Below, one piece after another: positions 41,786 through 50,773 of a DNA stretch of 64,000 nucleotides. The notes under the pieces are model-generated. The model did no database searches, was not told the origin of the DNA, and saw only the letters and a list, made by a program, of their open reading frames with translations. Within the stretch, counting starts at the first letter, position 1; the number at the start of each line of letters is the position of its first letter. Origin of the DNA: Achromobacter insolitus (GTDB lineage: Bacteria > Pseudomonadota > Gammaproteobacteria > Burkholderiales > Burkholderiaceae_B); contig NZ_NJIF01000012.1 of assembly GCF_002209555.1 (NCBI RefSeq), forward strand, positions 62,001 to 126,000. The letters run 5' to 3'. A program made the translations under genes and the position numbers.

Positions 41786-44377
41786 TCAGAGCGGCCGGGC
41801 GGCTACCGGTCCGGCGCCGCTGACGGCGCTGGCGCGCGCGGGAGTGTCGGCGTCCACGCGAGGAACCGGAATGGGCGGGATGACCGGCGCATTGCCGGCC
41901 GGCGCGCCGGACGCCGATGGCACGGGGACCGGCAGGGCCAAGGGGGGCTGGCCAGGACCGCCTTGGGGCGCCGAGCCGCCGGGCGGCAAGGGCTTGACCG
42001 AGGTGTCCACGCCATCCGTGGAGCGGTTGTTGTTCAGGAAGTCGGTCAGCGCGTCGCCCGAGGAGAGGTCCAGCGAGGCCACGGCCTGGCCCGGCGGGAA
42101 TTCCGAGAAATAGTATTCGCCGTTGTCCACGATCAGGCCGTCAGGCCGTGGCGCGGGCATTGCTTCCGGGATGCCTTTCAGCGCCGGTTGCATATAGTCC
42201 AGCCAGGTGCTCAAGGCCAGGCCGCTGCCGAATTCGTTGGTGCCCAGCGACTTCGGCTGGTCAAAGCCCATCCAGACCGTGGTGGCGAGGCTGGGCGTGA
42301 AACCCGAGAACCAGACGTCCACGGCCTCGTTGGTGGTGCCGGTCTTGCCGCCGATGTCATTGCGCTTGAGCACCTGGTGTGCGCGCGCGGCGGTGCCGCT
42401 GACCGTGACGCCGCGCAGGATGTCGTCCATGACCCAGGCGGTGCGGGGATCGATGGCGCGTGCCTGGGCGTCGCCGGCCACCACCGGTTGCGCCTGCATC
42501 AGCACATTGCCCGAACGGTCGGTGACGCGGTCCACCAGGTAGGGAGTGACGCGGTAGCCGCCGTTGGCGAACACGCTGTAGCCATTGACCACCTGCAGGG
42601 GCGTGGCGCCGCCCGCGCCCAGCGCCAGCGGCAGCACGGCCGGCCAGCGCGCCTTGTCGAAACCGAACCGGGTCAGGTAGTCCTGCGCGTATTGCGGCGA
42701 AATGGCCTGCAGGATGCGGATCGACACCATGTTCTTGGAGCGCATGAGGCCCTGGCGCAGGGTCAGCATGGGCTCGTATTTGTTGCCGTCGTTCTTGGGC
42801 TGCCACGCTTTGGAGCCGGTCTGCTCCGCCGTCAGCATGAAGGGCTGGTCCGAAATCTGCGTGGCCGGGGTCAGGCCGCGCTCCAGCGCCGCGGCGTAGA
42901 CGAAGGGCTTGATGTTCGAGCCGGGCTGGCGCCAGGCTTGCGTTACCCGATTGAAGCCGCCGCGGTTGTAATCGAAGCCGCCGATCATGGCGCGGATGGC
43001 GCCGTCCTGCGGCACCATGGAAACCAGCGCCGCCTGCAGCGTCGGCATGTTGATGATTTCCCAGTTGTCGCCATTCTTGTGGATATAGACCACCGAGCCA
43101 CGGCGCAGGCGCTGGCTGTCGCTGGCCTTGGGATTGAGCGCGCGCGCCACGACCGCCAATGCCTTTTTGTCGCTGATCGTGATGATGTCGCGGGCGCTGC
43201 GCGCCAGCGTTACTTCGGTGGGGCTGGCGGCCAGCACCACGGCGGCCAGCAGGTCTTCGCTGTCAGGCGTTTTTTCCTGCACGCCATCCAGGATCTCATC
43301 CAGTGCGGCCGCGTCCTTTTCGACGCCGTCGGGCAGGTCGATCTGATCTTCCGGGCCGGGATATACCGCGCGGCGGGTGTAGTCCAGGACGCCGTCGCGC
43401 ACGGCGCGATAGGCCGCTTCCTGGTCCTTGGAATCGATGGTGGTGTAGACGTCGATGCCCTTGGAATAGGTTTCTTCCTGGAACACGCCATACATGAGCT
43501 GGCGCGCGAGTTCGGCGGGGTAGTCGCCATGGATCGCAAAGCCGCGCGCGCTGGCGCCGTCCGCGCCGCGGATGGTCAGGCGCTGCTTGAGCGCTTCATC
43601 GGTCTGTTCGGGCGTGAGGTAACCCAGTGTTTTCATGCGGCCCAGCACGTAGTGCTGACGGATCTCGGCGCGCGGGAAATTGGTGATGGGGTTGAAACGT
43701 GACGGGGCCTTGGGGATGCCGGCGAGCATGGCGGCTTCCGCGGGCGTGACTTCGGACAGGGGCTTGCCCAGATAGGTGCGCGAGGCGGCCGCGAAACCAT
43801 AGGCGCGGTGGCCCAGGTAGATCTGGTTCATGTAGAGCTCGAGGATCTGGTCCTTGGTGAGCTCGGATTCGATCTTGAAGGTCAGCAGCAGCTCGTAGAA
43901 CTTGCGCGAATAGGTCTTCTCGGACGACAGGTAGAAATTGCGCGCCACCTGCATCGTGATCGTGCTGCCGCCCTGGCTCTTGGAGCCCTTGACGATGTTG
44001 GTCAGCACGGCACGCGCCACGCCCATCCAGTCCACGCCGCCATGGCTGTAGAAGCGGTCGTCCTCGGCCGCCAGCACCGCCTGGCGCATCACGGGCGGGA
44101 TTTCGTCAAAGCGCAGCACATTGCGGTGTTCTTCGCCGTATTCGCCAATCAGTACCTTGTCCGCCGTATAGATGCGCAGCGGCACGCGCGGCCGGTAGTC
44201 GGTCATTGCGTGCAGGTCGGGCAGGCTGGGCCACGCCAGGGCCAGAGCAAGGCCGAGCAGGACGGCGCCGCACACGGCGGCGCCAGCGGCGGCCACGCCT
44301 GCCTTGATCAGGAGTCGTTTCCAGGGGAGGCCCGGTTTGCCGCCCGGGGTGGCGGAGGATTGCTGGGGGGTGCTCAT
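41786..44377 (-). CDS. mrcA: Penicillin-binding protein 1A (bifunctional class A PBP)
   Basis: 863 residues. A transmembrane helix (about 28-50) precedes the GT51 glycosyltransferase with the catalytic glutamate in EDDRFYSHGGVDW (about 105) and GGSTITMQ. The transpeptidase has Ser487-x-x-Lys490 (PGSNIKPF), SKN at 547-549 and KTG at 678-680. It builds and cross-links peptidoglycan at the inner membrane. The C-terminal 70 residues are proline- and glycine-rich, an apparently flexible tail. Monocistronic, converging on the metallophosphatase gene. Confidence 0.96.
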   Translation of the reverse strand: MSTPQQSSATPGGKPGLPWKRLLIKAGVAAAGAAVCGAVLLGLALALAWPSLPDLHAMTDYRPRVPLRIYTADKVLIGEYGEEHRNVLRFDEIPPVMRQAVLAAEDDRFYSHGGVDWMGVARAVLTNIVKGSKSQGGSTITMQVARNFYLSSEKTYSRKFYELLLTFKIESELTKDQILELYMNQIYLGHRAYGFAAASRTYLGKPLSEVTPAEAAMLAGIPKAPSRFNPITNFPRAEIRQHYVLGRMKTLGYLTPEQTDEALKQRLTIRGADGASARGFAIHGDYPAELARQLMYGVFQEETYSKGIDVYTTIDSKDQEAAYRAVRDGVLDYTRRAVYPGPEDQIDLPDGVEKDAAALDEILDGVQEKTPDSEDLLAAVVLAASPTEVTLARSARDIITISDKKALAVVARALNPKASDSQRLRRGSVVYIHKNGDNWEIINMPTLQAALVSMVPQDGAIRAMIGGFDYNRGGFNRVTQAWRQPGSNIKPFVYAAALERGLTPATQISDQPFMLTAEQTGSKAWQPKNDGNKYEPMLTLRQGLMRSKNMVSIRILQAISPQYAQDYLTRFGFDKARWPAVLPLALGAGGATPLQVVNGYSVFANGGYRVTPYLVDRVTDRSGNVLMQAQPVVAGDAQARAIDPRTAWVMDDILRGVTVSGTAARAHQVLKRNDIGGKTGTTNEAVDVWFSGFTPSLATTVWMGFDQPKSLGTNEFGSGLALSTWLDYMQPALKGIPEAMPAPRPDGLIVDNGEYYFSEFPPGQAVASLDLSSGDALTDFLNNNRSTDGVDTSVKPLPPGGSAPQGGPGQPPLALPVPVPSASGAPAGNAPVIPPIPVPRVDADTPARASAVSGAGPVAARPL

Positions 44378-44623
44378 TGCAGGCGATTCTAGGGCAGAAC
44401 GCTATAGACCGCCCAGGGAGCAATAAGGTTTCGGTAACCAAACTTGCCCGGGGGGCGGAGCCAGCGGACGCGGGGGGAAATTCAGGGACGGGCTCTAGCA
44501 TACGCCGGGGGCGGCTTTGTTGCGCCACCGCCGCTCCCGCGCGCCGAGAAATGTATTGCGCGCCGTGACAAACGGCAAGTCCGGTTGCAGGCGTCAGCGG
44601 GCCGTTAGCGGCCCGCGCCCGGT

Positions 44624-45433
44624 TCAGCCGGCGGCCGCAGGGCGCAGGTAATGCTGCGGCGGCGCGCCCAGCGCGCGGTGGAACATCGCCGAAAAGGCGC
44701 TGGTGCTGCGATAGCCCAGGTCGGAGGCAATGCGCGCAACCGGCGCGCCTTGGGACAGCCGGCACACGGCCTCGGCCAGCCGTACCTGCTGCACCCACTG
44801 TCGGTAGTTCAGCCCCAGTTCCGCCTGGAACAGCCGGATCAGCGTGCGCGCGCTGGCGCCGACTTCGCTGCCCCAGTCCTCAATGCCACGTTGCAAGCCG
44901 GGAGCATCCAGGATGGCCGCGCAGATGGTCTGCAGGCGGCGGTCGCGCGGCCAGGGAATTTGCAGCGGCGCGACGTGCGCCGCGGCCAGTTCGGACAGGA
45001 GCAGGGCGGCGATCTGCTCCGCGCGGCCCCCCAGCGGGTAGTCGATGGGTTCGGCGGTCAGCGCCAGGATCAGTTCGCGCAGCAGGCCGCTGACCTCGAC
45101 CACCTGGCATTGCGGCCAGTAGTCTCGGGCGGTTTCGGCTTCGAGGTAGAGCGAGCGCATGGATACGGCGCCCACCATGTCCACGCCATGCGGCACGCCC
45201 GCCGGCACCCACAGCGCGCGCAGCGGCGGCAGGGCCCAGAAGCCGCTGGGGGTCGTCACGCGCATGATGCCCTCCACCGCGTAGACCAACTGGGCGCGAG
45301 GATGGGAATGGGTGCCGGTCCGGGTGCCGGGCGGGAATTCCTTGGCCATGGCCGTCACCACGCGCGGCCGGTGCTGGTAGTCCTGCGGATTGATGCTGCG
45401 GGCGGGGTCGGGCAAAAGTAGTCGGGCGGGCAT
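44624..45433 (-). CDS. AraC-family transcriptional regulator with cupin sensor
   Basis: 269 residues. An N-terminal AraC-type cupin (HSHPRAQLVYAVEG, about 40-60, and GFWALPPLRALWVPAG) is followed by two helix-turn-helix motifs; the second is RIASDLGYRSTSAFSAMFHRALG with PPQHYLR, the standard end. ATG 45433 is preferred to the upstream ATG at 45463. It is divergent from the Fsr-like MFS gene at 45608, and a 9-bp inverted repeat lies between them, so it is the likely regulator of that exporter. Confidence 0.93.
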   Translation of the reverse strand: MPARLLLPDPARSINPQDYQHRPRVVTAMAKEFPPGTRTGTHSHPRAQLVYAVEGIMRVTTPSGFWALPPLRALWVPAGVPHGVDMVGAVSMRSLYLEAETARDYWPQCQVVEVSGLLRELILALTAEPIDYPLGGRAEQIAALLLSELAAAHVAPLQIPWPRDRRLQTICAAILDAPGLQRGIEDWGSEVGASARTLIRLFQAELGLNYRQWVQQVRLAEAVCRLSQGAPVARIASDLGYRSTSAFSAMFHRALGAPPQHYLRPAAAG

Positions 45434-45479
45434 GCGTGTCACTTCCGGCGTAAGGATGAGCAAGGGGCGGCTGAAGTGT

Positions 45480-45514
45480 AATTTCCGTATTTTGTCACTT
45501 ACGCGACGGAAATT
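45480..45514. promoter_or_regulatory. Inverted repeat between AraC regulator and Fsr-like exporter
   Basis: AATTTCCGT 45480-45488 and ACGGAAATT 45506-45514 are perfect complements with a 17-base spacer. Arms facing each other about 2.5 helical turns apart centre to centre suit a dimeric AraC-type protein. The site lies 47 bases before the regulator start and 94 bases before the exporter start. Confidence 0.5.
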
Positions 45515-45607
45515 GGCAGATCGATCCCGGTCCCGATTCCTACACTGGCTACAGGTCCCGGCACGGTGCCGGGCGTGCCCTTATCCCCATACCGCGTCCC
45601 GCAACCC

Positions 45608-46852
45608 ATGAATCCACCCCAGAACCCCGCCGCCGCCATTGCCGATGCCGATACGGCTGCACCGCCAGCCGCCTCCTCGGATCCGTCCACCGCCTTCAAG
45701 GTGCTGGGCGCGATCAGCGTGGCGCATCTGATGAACGACATGATCCAGTCGATCCTGTTGGCCATCTATCCCATGTTGAAGGACTCTTTCAGCCTGTCGT
45801 TCGCGCAGATTGGGCTGATCACGCTGGTCTACCAGCTGGCGGCATCGCTCTTGCAGCCCTTCATCGGCTTCTACACGGACCGCAATCCCAAACCGTACTC
45901 GCTGCCGGTGGGCATGGGCTTCACCCTGGTGGGATTGCTGCTGCTTTCCATGGCGCCGTCGTTCGGCTGGCTGCTGGTGGCCGCGGTCCTGGTGGGCACG
46001 GGCTCCTCGGTGTTCCATCCGGAGTCATCGCGCGTGGCGCGCATGGCGTCGGGCGGGCGCCACGGCCTGGCGCAATCGCTGTTCCAGGTGGGAGGCAACG
46101 TGGGGTCGGCGCTTGGGCCCTTGCTGGCCGCGCTCTTCATCATTCCGCACGGGCAGCGCAGCGTGGCGTGGTTTTCCCTGGCCGCGCTGTTCGGCATTGT
46201 CGTGCTGACCGGTATCGGGCGCTGGTACAGCGCCAACCGCGTGCGGCTCAAGCCGCGCGCGCGGCGCGAGGGCGCAGGCCATGCGCTGTCGCGCAACCAG
46301 GTGCTGGGCGCGCTGGCGGTGCTGGGCGTGCTGGTGTTCTCCAAGTACTTCTATCTGGCCAGCCTGAACAGCTACTTCACTTTCTACCTGATCGATAAAT
46401 TTGCGCTGTCGGTGCGCGAGGCGCAACTCTATCTGTTCCTTTTCCTGGCCGCCGTGGCGGTGGGCACGGTGGTGGGCGGCCCGGTCGGCGACCGCATCGG
46501 CCGCAAGATCGTGATCTGGGTGTCCATACTGGGCGTGGCGCCGTTTACGCTGCTGTTGCCCTACATGAACCTGTTCTGGACGGGCGTGCTGGTGGTGATC
46601 ATCGGCATGGTGCTGGCCTCGGCATTCTCGGCCATCGTGGTCTACGCGCAGGAGCTGGTGCCAGGCAAGGTGGGGATGATCGCCGGCCTGTTCTTCGGCT
46701 TTGCCTTCGGTATGGGAGGGGTGGGCGCCGCGGCGCTGGGCAAGCTGGCCGATGCGACGAGCATAGGCTATGTGTACCAGGTCTGCGCCTATCTGCCCTT
46801 GCTGGGCGTGGTGGCGATCCTGCTGCCCGACGTGGAGAAGTCGCGCCGCTGA
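45608..46852 (+). CDS. MFS transporter, fosmidomycin resistance (Fsr)-like
   Basis: 414 residues with 12 hydrophobic segments. The first conserved block, ISVAHLMNDMIQSILLAIYPMLKDSFSLSFAQIGLI, is diagnostic of the Fsr group of drug exporters, and FYTDRNPKPYSL and GDRIGRKIVIW are the two MFS loop motifs. The proline- and alanine-rich N-terminus (1-28) is a cytosolic tail. ATG 45608 is chosen; an upstream in-frame TTG/GTG has no ribosome site. A CCCGGC/GCCGGG hairpin lies in the leader at 45557-45573. The real substrate may not be fosmidomycin. Confidence 0.92.
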   Translation: MNPPQNPAAAIADADTAAPPAASSDPSTAFKVLGAISVAHLMNDMIQSILLAIYPMLKDSFSLSFAQIGLITLVYQLAASLLQPFIGFYTDRNPKPYSLPVGMGFTLVGLLLLSMAPSFGWLLVAAVLVGTGSSVFHPESSRVARMASGGRHGLAQSLFQVGGNVGSALGPLLAALFIIPHGQRSVAWFSLAALFGIVVLTGIGRWYSANRVRLKPRARREGAGHALSRNQVLGALAVLGVLVFSKYFYLASLNSYFTFYLIDKFALSVREAQLYLFLFLAAVAVGTVVGGPVGDRIGRKIVIWVSILGVAPFTLLLPYMNLFWTGVLVVIIGMVLASAFSAIVVYAQELVPGKVGMIAGLFFGFAFGMGGVGAAALGKLADATSIGYVYQVCAYLPLLGVVAILLPDVEKSRR

Positions 46853-46938
46853 CGGCCGTGCTGCGTCGGCAACTCCCCGCGCACCCCGGGGAAACCGGGG
46901 CCTTTGCCTGGGCCCTGGCTTCCCGGCAAGCGCGGGTG

Positions 46939-47385
46939 TCAGCCTGTCCGCACGGCGCTCAGGTGGGGCTGGCCGGTTTCGATGCCGGTGATGTCCCCGG
47001 CAGCGCCATGGTGGATGATGCAGGTGCGCGCCGACCTCAGCTGCGTCAGCTGGGCCGGCGTGATCGCGAAGCTGGCCGCCAGGCGGCGGTCGCTCAGCGG
47101 TTTGATTGGCTTGCGGCGGTCCTTGCCGGCGAATTTGCGGTGGTTGTAGATGGCCCAGGCGACCAACACACCGGCATTGACCAGCGCCAGCACGGCGTAT
47201 CCCCAGAGCGTGTTCACGGTGGGCAGGAACACCGGCCACAGCGAGGCGTCGGGACCGCCCGCGGCGGCGCGCAGTATGGCCAGGATCCCGGAGCCAAAGA
47301 GATAGACGAAGGCAAACCAGCCGATGGCGGTCAGGACCAGGTCGAACAGGTAGCCTGCGCGGGAACGTTGCGTGGTGATGATCAT
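46939..47385 (-). CDS. pgaD: PgaD-like protein of the poly-beta-1,6-GlcNAc synthase
   Basis: 148 residues with two hydrophobic segments (about 12-35 and 58-80) and a cytosolic tail. The position as last gene after pgaC, the four-base ATGA overlap with it, and the layout match PgaD, the small inner-membrane partner of PgaC. In E. coli PgaD and PgaC together bind c-di-GMP and form the active polymerase. Sequence similarity in this family is low, so the assignment leans on context. Bordetella names the locus bpsABCD. Confidence 0.88.
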   Translation of the reverse strand: MIITTQRSRAGYLFDLVLTAIGWFAFVYLFGSGILAILRAAAGGPDASLWPVFLPTVNTLWGYAVLALVNAGVLVAWAIYNHRKFAGKDRRKPIKPLSDRRLAASFAITPAQLTQLRSARTCIIHHGAAGDITGIETGQPHLSAVRTG

Positions 47386-48722
47386 GAGCTTGCGTCCGGA
47401 GATTTGATGCCCCGGTCAGGGCTGGTCCAGCGCGCGCGCCGGGCCTGCTTGCGGAGCATGACTTTGGGAAAGCTGACCAGGGTGGTGAACAGGCTCACCA
47501 TCCAGAAGGCCAGCGGATACCAGATGACCCAGTACAACGAACGGGCCAGGCCGGGCTCGTAGCGGCGGTCGATCAGGATGCTGACGACGAACTGCAGCAG
47601 GCAGACGACCGCCAGCATCATGCCGGTGAAGGCGGGCGGCATCAGGCTGGCAATCTGCATATTGTTGGGCAGCGCGACCACCTGGCTGATGGCCCACAGC
47701 AGCACCGATACGCCGAAGGCGAAGGCCCAGGCCGTGGACAGGCAGAACTCCGCCATCAGCGGCCACAGGCGGCGATGGCGCCAGATCCAGATGGAACGCA
47801 GGTTTTTCAGAAAGACTTCGGCGCCGCCCTGGGCCCAGCGCAGCCGCTGCTTCCATAGCCCGCGCAGGGTTTCCGGCATCAGGATCCAGCACAGCCCGCG
47901 GGGTTCATAGAAGATGGACCAGTGGTCGCGCTGCAGCTTCCAGCTGATGTCGATATCTTCGGTGATCATGTCCAGGCTCCAGTAGCCCACCCGGTCCAGC
48001 GCCGCGCGCCGGAACGCGGCGACCACCCCGGACACGGTAAACACCTGGCCATAGACACGCTGCGTGCGCTTGATAAGGCCGATGATCGAAGAGAACTCGC
48101 CGACCTGGATCCGCCCGATCAAGGTGGAGCGGGTACGGATGCGTGGGTTGCCCGTCACGGCGCCGACGCGCGGGTTGTCGATCAGCGGGGCCACCAGGTA
48201 GGCGGCCGCGTCCGGATCCAGCATGGCGTCGCCATCGATGCAGACCAGGTATTCGCTGCGCGCGGCCATGGCGCCCATGCGCAGCGCCATCGCCTTGCCC
48301 TGGTTCTGCGCCAGGTGCACCACGCGCAGCCGCGGATGGGCGGCTGCCATGCGGTCCAGCATCTCGGCGGTGCCGTCGCTGGAGCCGTCGTTGATGGCGA
48401 TAACCTCAATGTGCGGGTAGTTCTGGCCCAACGCGGCCAGCAGCGTCTCTTCGCCGTTGTCGGCTTCGTTGTAGCAGGGCACAAGAATGGACACCAGCGG
48501 ATTGCCGGCCAGGGCCGGCGGCTGGCTGTCCTTGCCCCATTTCCAGTGGCGCTCCCAATGCCACCAGAAGTAAATGCCGCCAGCCATCCACATGCCGGAC
48601 ATGAACAGCGGGTAGAAGAACACGAAGCCCAGGAGCGCCTCACCGGTCAGCATCAGCGTGAAACCGAAGGGCGCGCCAAGCACCGCGCAGAGAATCAGCA
48701 GGGCAATCAGTCGGTCTATCAT
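47382..48722 (-). CDS. pgaC: Poly-beta-1,6-N-acetylglucosamine synthase (GT2)
   Basis: 446 residues. Two N-terminal helices, a family-2 glycosyltransferase domain (about 75-300) and three to four C-terminal helices. Catalytic residues are Asp112 (NDGSSDG), Asp163/Asp165 (IDGDAMLD), TED at 254-256 with the base aspartate, and QRLRW at 292-296. It polymerises UDP-GlcNAc into PNAG at the inner membrane and starts export. The start overlaps the pgaB stop and its own stop overlaps the pgaD start, each by four bases. Confidence 0.95.
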   Translation of the reverse strand: MIDRLIALLILCAVLGAPFGFTLMLTGEALLGFVFFYPLFMSGMWMAGGIYFWWHWERHWKWGKDSQPPALAGNPLVSILVPCYNEADNGEETLLAALGQNYPHIEVIAINDGSSDGTAEMLDRMAAAHPRLRVVHLAQNQGKAMALRMGAMAARSEYLVCIDGDAMLDPDAAAYLVAPLIDNPRVGAVTGNPRIRTRSTLIGRIQVGEFSSIIGLIKRTQRVYGQVFTVSGVVAAFRRAALDRVGYWSLDMITEDIDISWKLQRDHWSIFYEPRGLCWILMPETLRGLWKQRLRWAQGGAEVFLKNLRSIWIWRHRRLWPLMAEFCLSTAWAFAFGVSVLLWAISQVVALPNNMQIASLMPPAFTGMMLAVVCLLQFVVSILIDRRYEPGLARSLYWVIWYPLAFWMVSLFTTLVSFPKVMLRKQARRARWTSPDRGIKSPDASS

Positions 48723-50752
48723 CGGATGGGGTACCAGGCTTCGGAGATGGCGGGCCGGATGCCTTGCAACCGGGGCTGGTCTTGCGAGAAGTCGTCGGGG
48801 TAGTAGCCGAAGCTGCGCGAGCCACGCAGTTGCAGCCGCTTCATCCAGCCGGCGAGCACTGCCGTGTCGACCGGGGTTGCCTCGGGGCGGCCGGGGCCGG
48901 TGCGCCAGTCGCGCGCCTGCAGCTCGAACACCGTCTTGTCCAGCGCGCCGGGGCGTTTCGCGACGGTATCGACCAGCTTGTCCAGCCAGGCGTTTTCCTT
49001 GCCAGCGGGCACGTTCTCCATCAGCGGCATCGCCATGGGCGCGGTCCAGTCGTAAGCGCCGAGGAAGTCGTCCAGGTTCTGGGCGAACCAGGTCTCGCTG
49101 CCGGGATTCAGGATGGGTTCTGCAAAGATATTGCGGGCCGTCTTGATCTGCGGACCGCGCACCGCCCGCACCCGTTGCGTGAGCTCGGCCGTGAAGTCCA
49201 CCAGCGCGCGGCTCTTGAAGCGCGTCCAGCGCTGCAGGGTGTCGGGATCCGCGCGCAGCTCGGCGATGCTGCCTGGCAAACCGGCGGCCCGGTAGGCAGC
49301 CAGCGCGCCTGGACTGGCGTCTTCATAGTCGGACAGCAGCGCGTCGTCGTGGAACAGGATGCCGTCGAAGATCGCGTAGCGGGCCAGGTCCTCGTACAGA
49401 TCGCCGATGCGCGCGCGCACGGTGGCGTCGAACGGCGACAAGCGGCGGTACTGGTCGGGGTCCGGGGCCGGCTGCGCCTGATCGTCGGTCCAGCGCGTGA
49501 CGCGGGGCAGGGCGGGTTCCAGGTCGAAGGACAGCACAGGCATCCAGGCATAGACCATCACGTTGGCGCGGTTGTGCAACTGCCACGCGGCGCGGTTGAA
49601 CAGGTCGGCCCGGGTGGGCAGCCAGCGGTTGGGGAAGTAGACCGATTTCACCAGCCCGTCGCCCTCGGGGTCCGAGTAGGCCTGCAGAAACACCGTGTTG
49701 ATCTGCATGTCCAGGATGCGCTGCACCAGTTCGCCCAGGTTGCGGTCCGTCTGGGCCGGATCCGGGTCGTAGACATAGTCCAGGTCCACGTGCGCGACAC
49801 GCATGAAGGGCTGGGCTTCCATGCCGACCACGCTGTTGGCGAAGGGCTTGAGCGTCGGGTCGCTCGCCAGCAGCAGACGCGGCGTGGACATCAGGCGGCC
49901 GACGCGGCCGGCGCCATCTTCCAGCGTCAGGGCGAGTTGATAGCCATGCTCGGCAGTGATACGCAGGGTGGATCCGCCTTCGGCGCCGTAGGGCCAGACC
50001 CACACTCGCGGCTTCTTGCCGGTGGCGCGGCGGATCTTCTCGGTGATGGCGGCGACGTCGCCGCCCATGCGGGCATTGAACTGCGCTTCGGTCTCGTAGC
50101 GCCGGGTCTGCGCGTCATAGGCGCGGATGGCAGCGGCAGGCTCGGTATTGCCCTGGGGGTTGGCCAGCGCGCCGTAGTGCGAGGCATTGGTGTGCGCGGC
50201 AATTTCCACCAGCCCCGACCGCGAGATTTCGCGGATCTCGTCCCAGTTCAGGAAACGCTTGCGGTCTTCGGGGCTGCCGCCGAAGTCCACGCGCTGGTTG
50301 GCGGGGGTGTCCATCCAGACGCCCACGGGCGCCAGCAGGGCAGGCCATTGATAGGCTTTCAGGATGGGCAGCACGCGCGTATAGAAGCTGCGGTAGCCGT
50401 CGTCGAAGGACAGCAGGACGGCGCGATCGGGCAGCGCTTTGCCGCCCTGGCGCGCGGCCAGGATCTGGTCCACGGTCACCGCCTGGTAGCCGTTGGCGCG
50501 CAGCCAGGCCAGTTGCTCGGCCAGGCGGTCGGTGCGCACGCTCAGGAACGCCTGGTCGGGGTCGTCGTCTTCCACGTCGTGGTAGGCCAGGGCGAGGAAT
50601 TGACCCTGGACCCAGGGCTGCTCCGCGGCAGCAAGCGGACGCTCGCCCGGCGGGGTATAGACCGGGATGTCCTTGGCGCAAGCAGTCAGCGCCAGGATCG
50701 CGAGCAGCAACAGGCCGGCGAGAATCAGGCGGGTATGAGTTTTAAGCATCAT
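48719..50752 (-). CDS. pgaB: Poly-beta-1,6-N-acetylglucosamine N-deacetylase
   Basis: 677 residues. The lipoprotein signal has LTAC with Cys25 as the lipid site. The N-terminal polysaccharide deacetylase domain (about 50-280) has FDDG at 116-119 and the metal-binding His of [12 protein letters not shown], with a fill-in domain to the C-terminus (about 310-650) that binds or hydrolyses deacetylated PNAG in this family. It partially deacetylates the polymer in the periplasm, needed for export through PgaA. Second gene of the operon, 21 bases behind pgaA. Confidence 0.95.
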   Translation of the reverse strand: MMLKTHTRLILAGLLLLAILALTACAKDIPVYTPPGERPLAAAEQPWVQGQFLALAYHDVEDDDPDQAFLSVRTDRLAEQLAWLRANGYQAVTVDQILAARQGGKALPDRAVLLSFDDGYRSFYTRVLPILKAYQWPALLAPVGVWMDTPANQRVDFGGSPEDRKRFLNWDEIREISRSGLVEIAAHTNASHYGALANPQGNTEPAAAIRAYDAQTRRYETEAQFNARMGGDVAAITEKIRRATGKKPRVWVWPYGAEGGSTLRITAEHGYQLALTLEDGAGRVGRLMSTPRLLLASDPTLKPFANSVVGMEAQPFMRVAHVDLDYVYDPDPAQTDRNLGELVQRILDMQINTVFLQAYSDPEGDGLVKSVYFPNRWLPTRADLFNRAAWQLHNRANVMVYAWMPVLSFDLEPALPRVTRWTDDQAQPAPDPDQYRRLSPFDATVRARIGDLYEDLARYAIFDGILFHDDALLSDYEDASPGALAAYRAAGLPGSIAELRADPDTLQRWTRFKSRALVDFTAELTQRVRAVRGPQIKTARNIFAEPILNPGSETWFAQNLDDFLGAYDWTAPMAMPLMENVPAGKENAWLDKLVDTVAKRPGALDKTVFELQARDWRTGPGRPEATPVDTAVLAGWMKRLQLRGSRSFGYYPDDFSQDQPRLQGIRPAISEAWYPIR

Positions 50753-50773
50753 GGTGTTGACTCGGTGCCGGGT

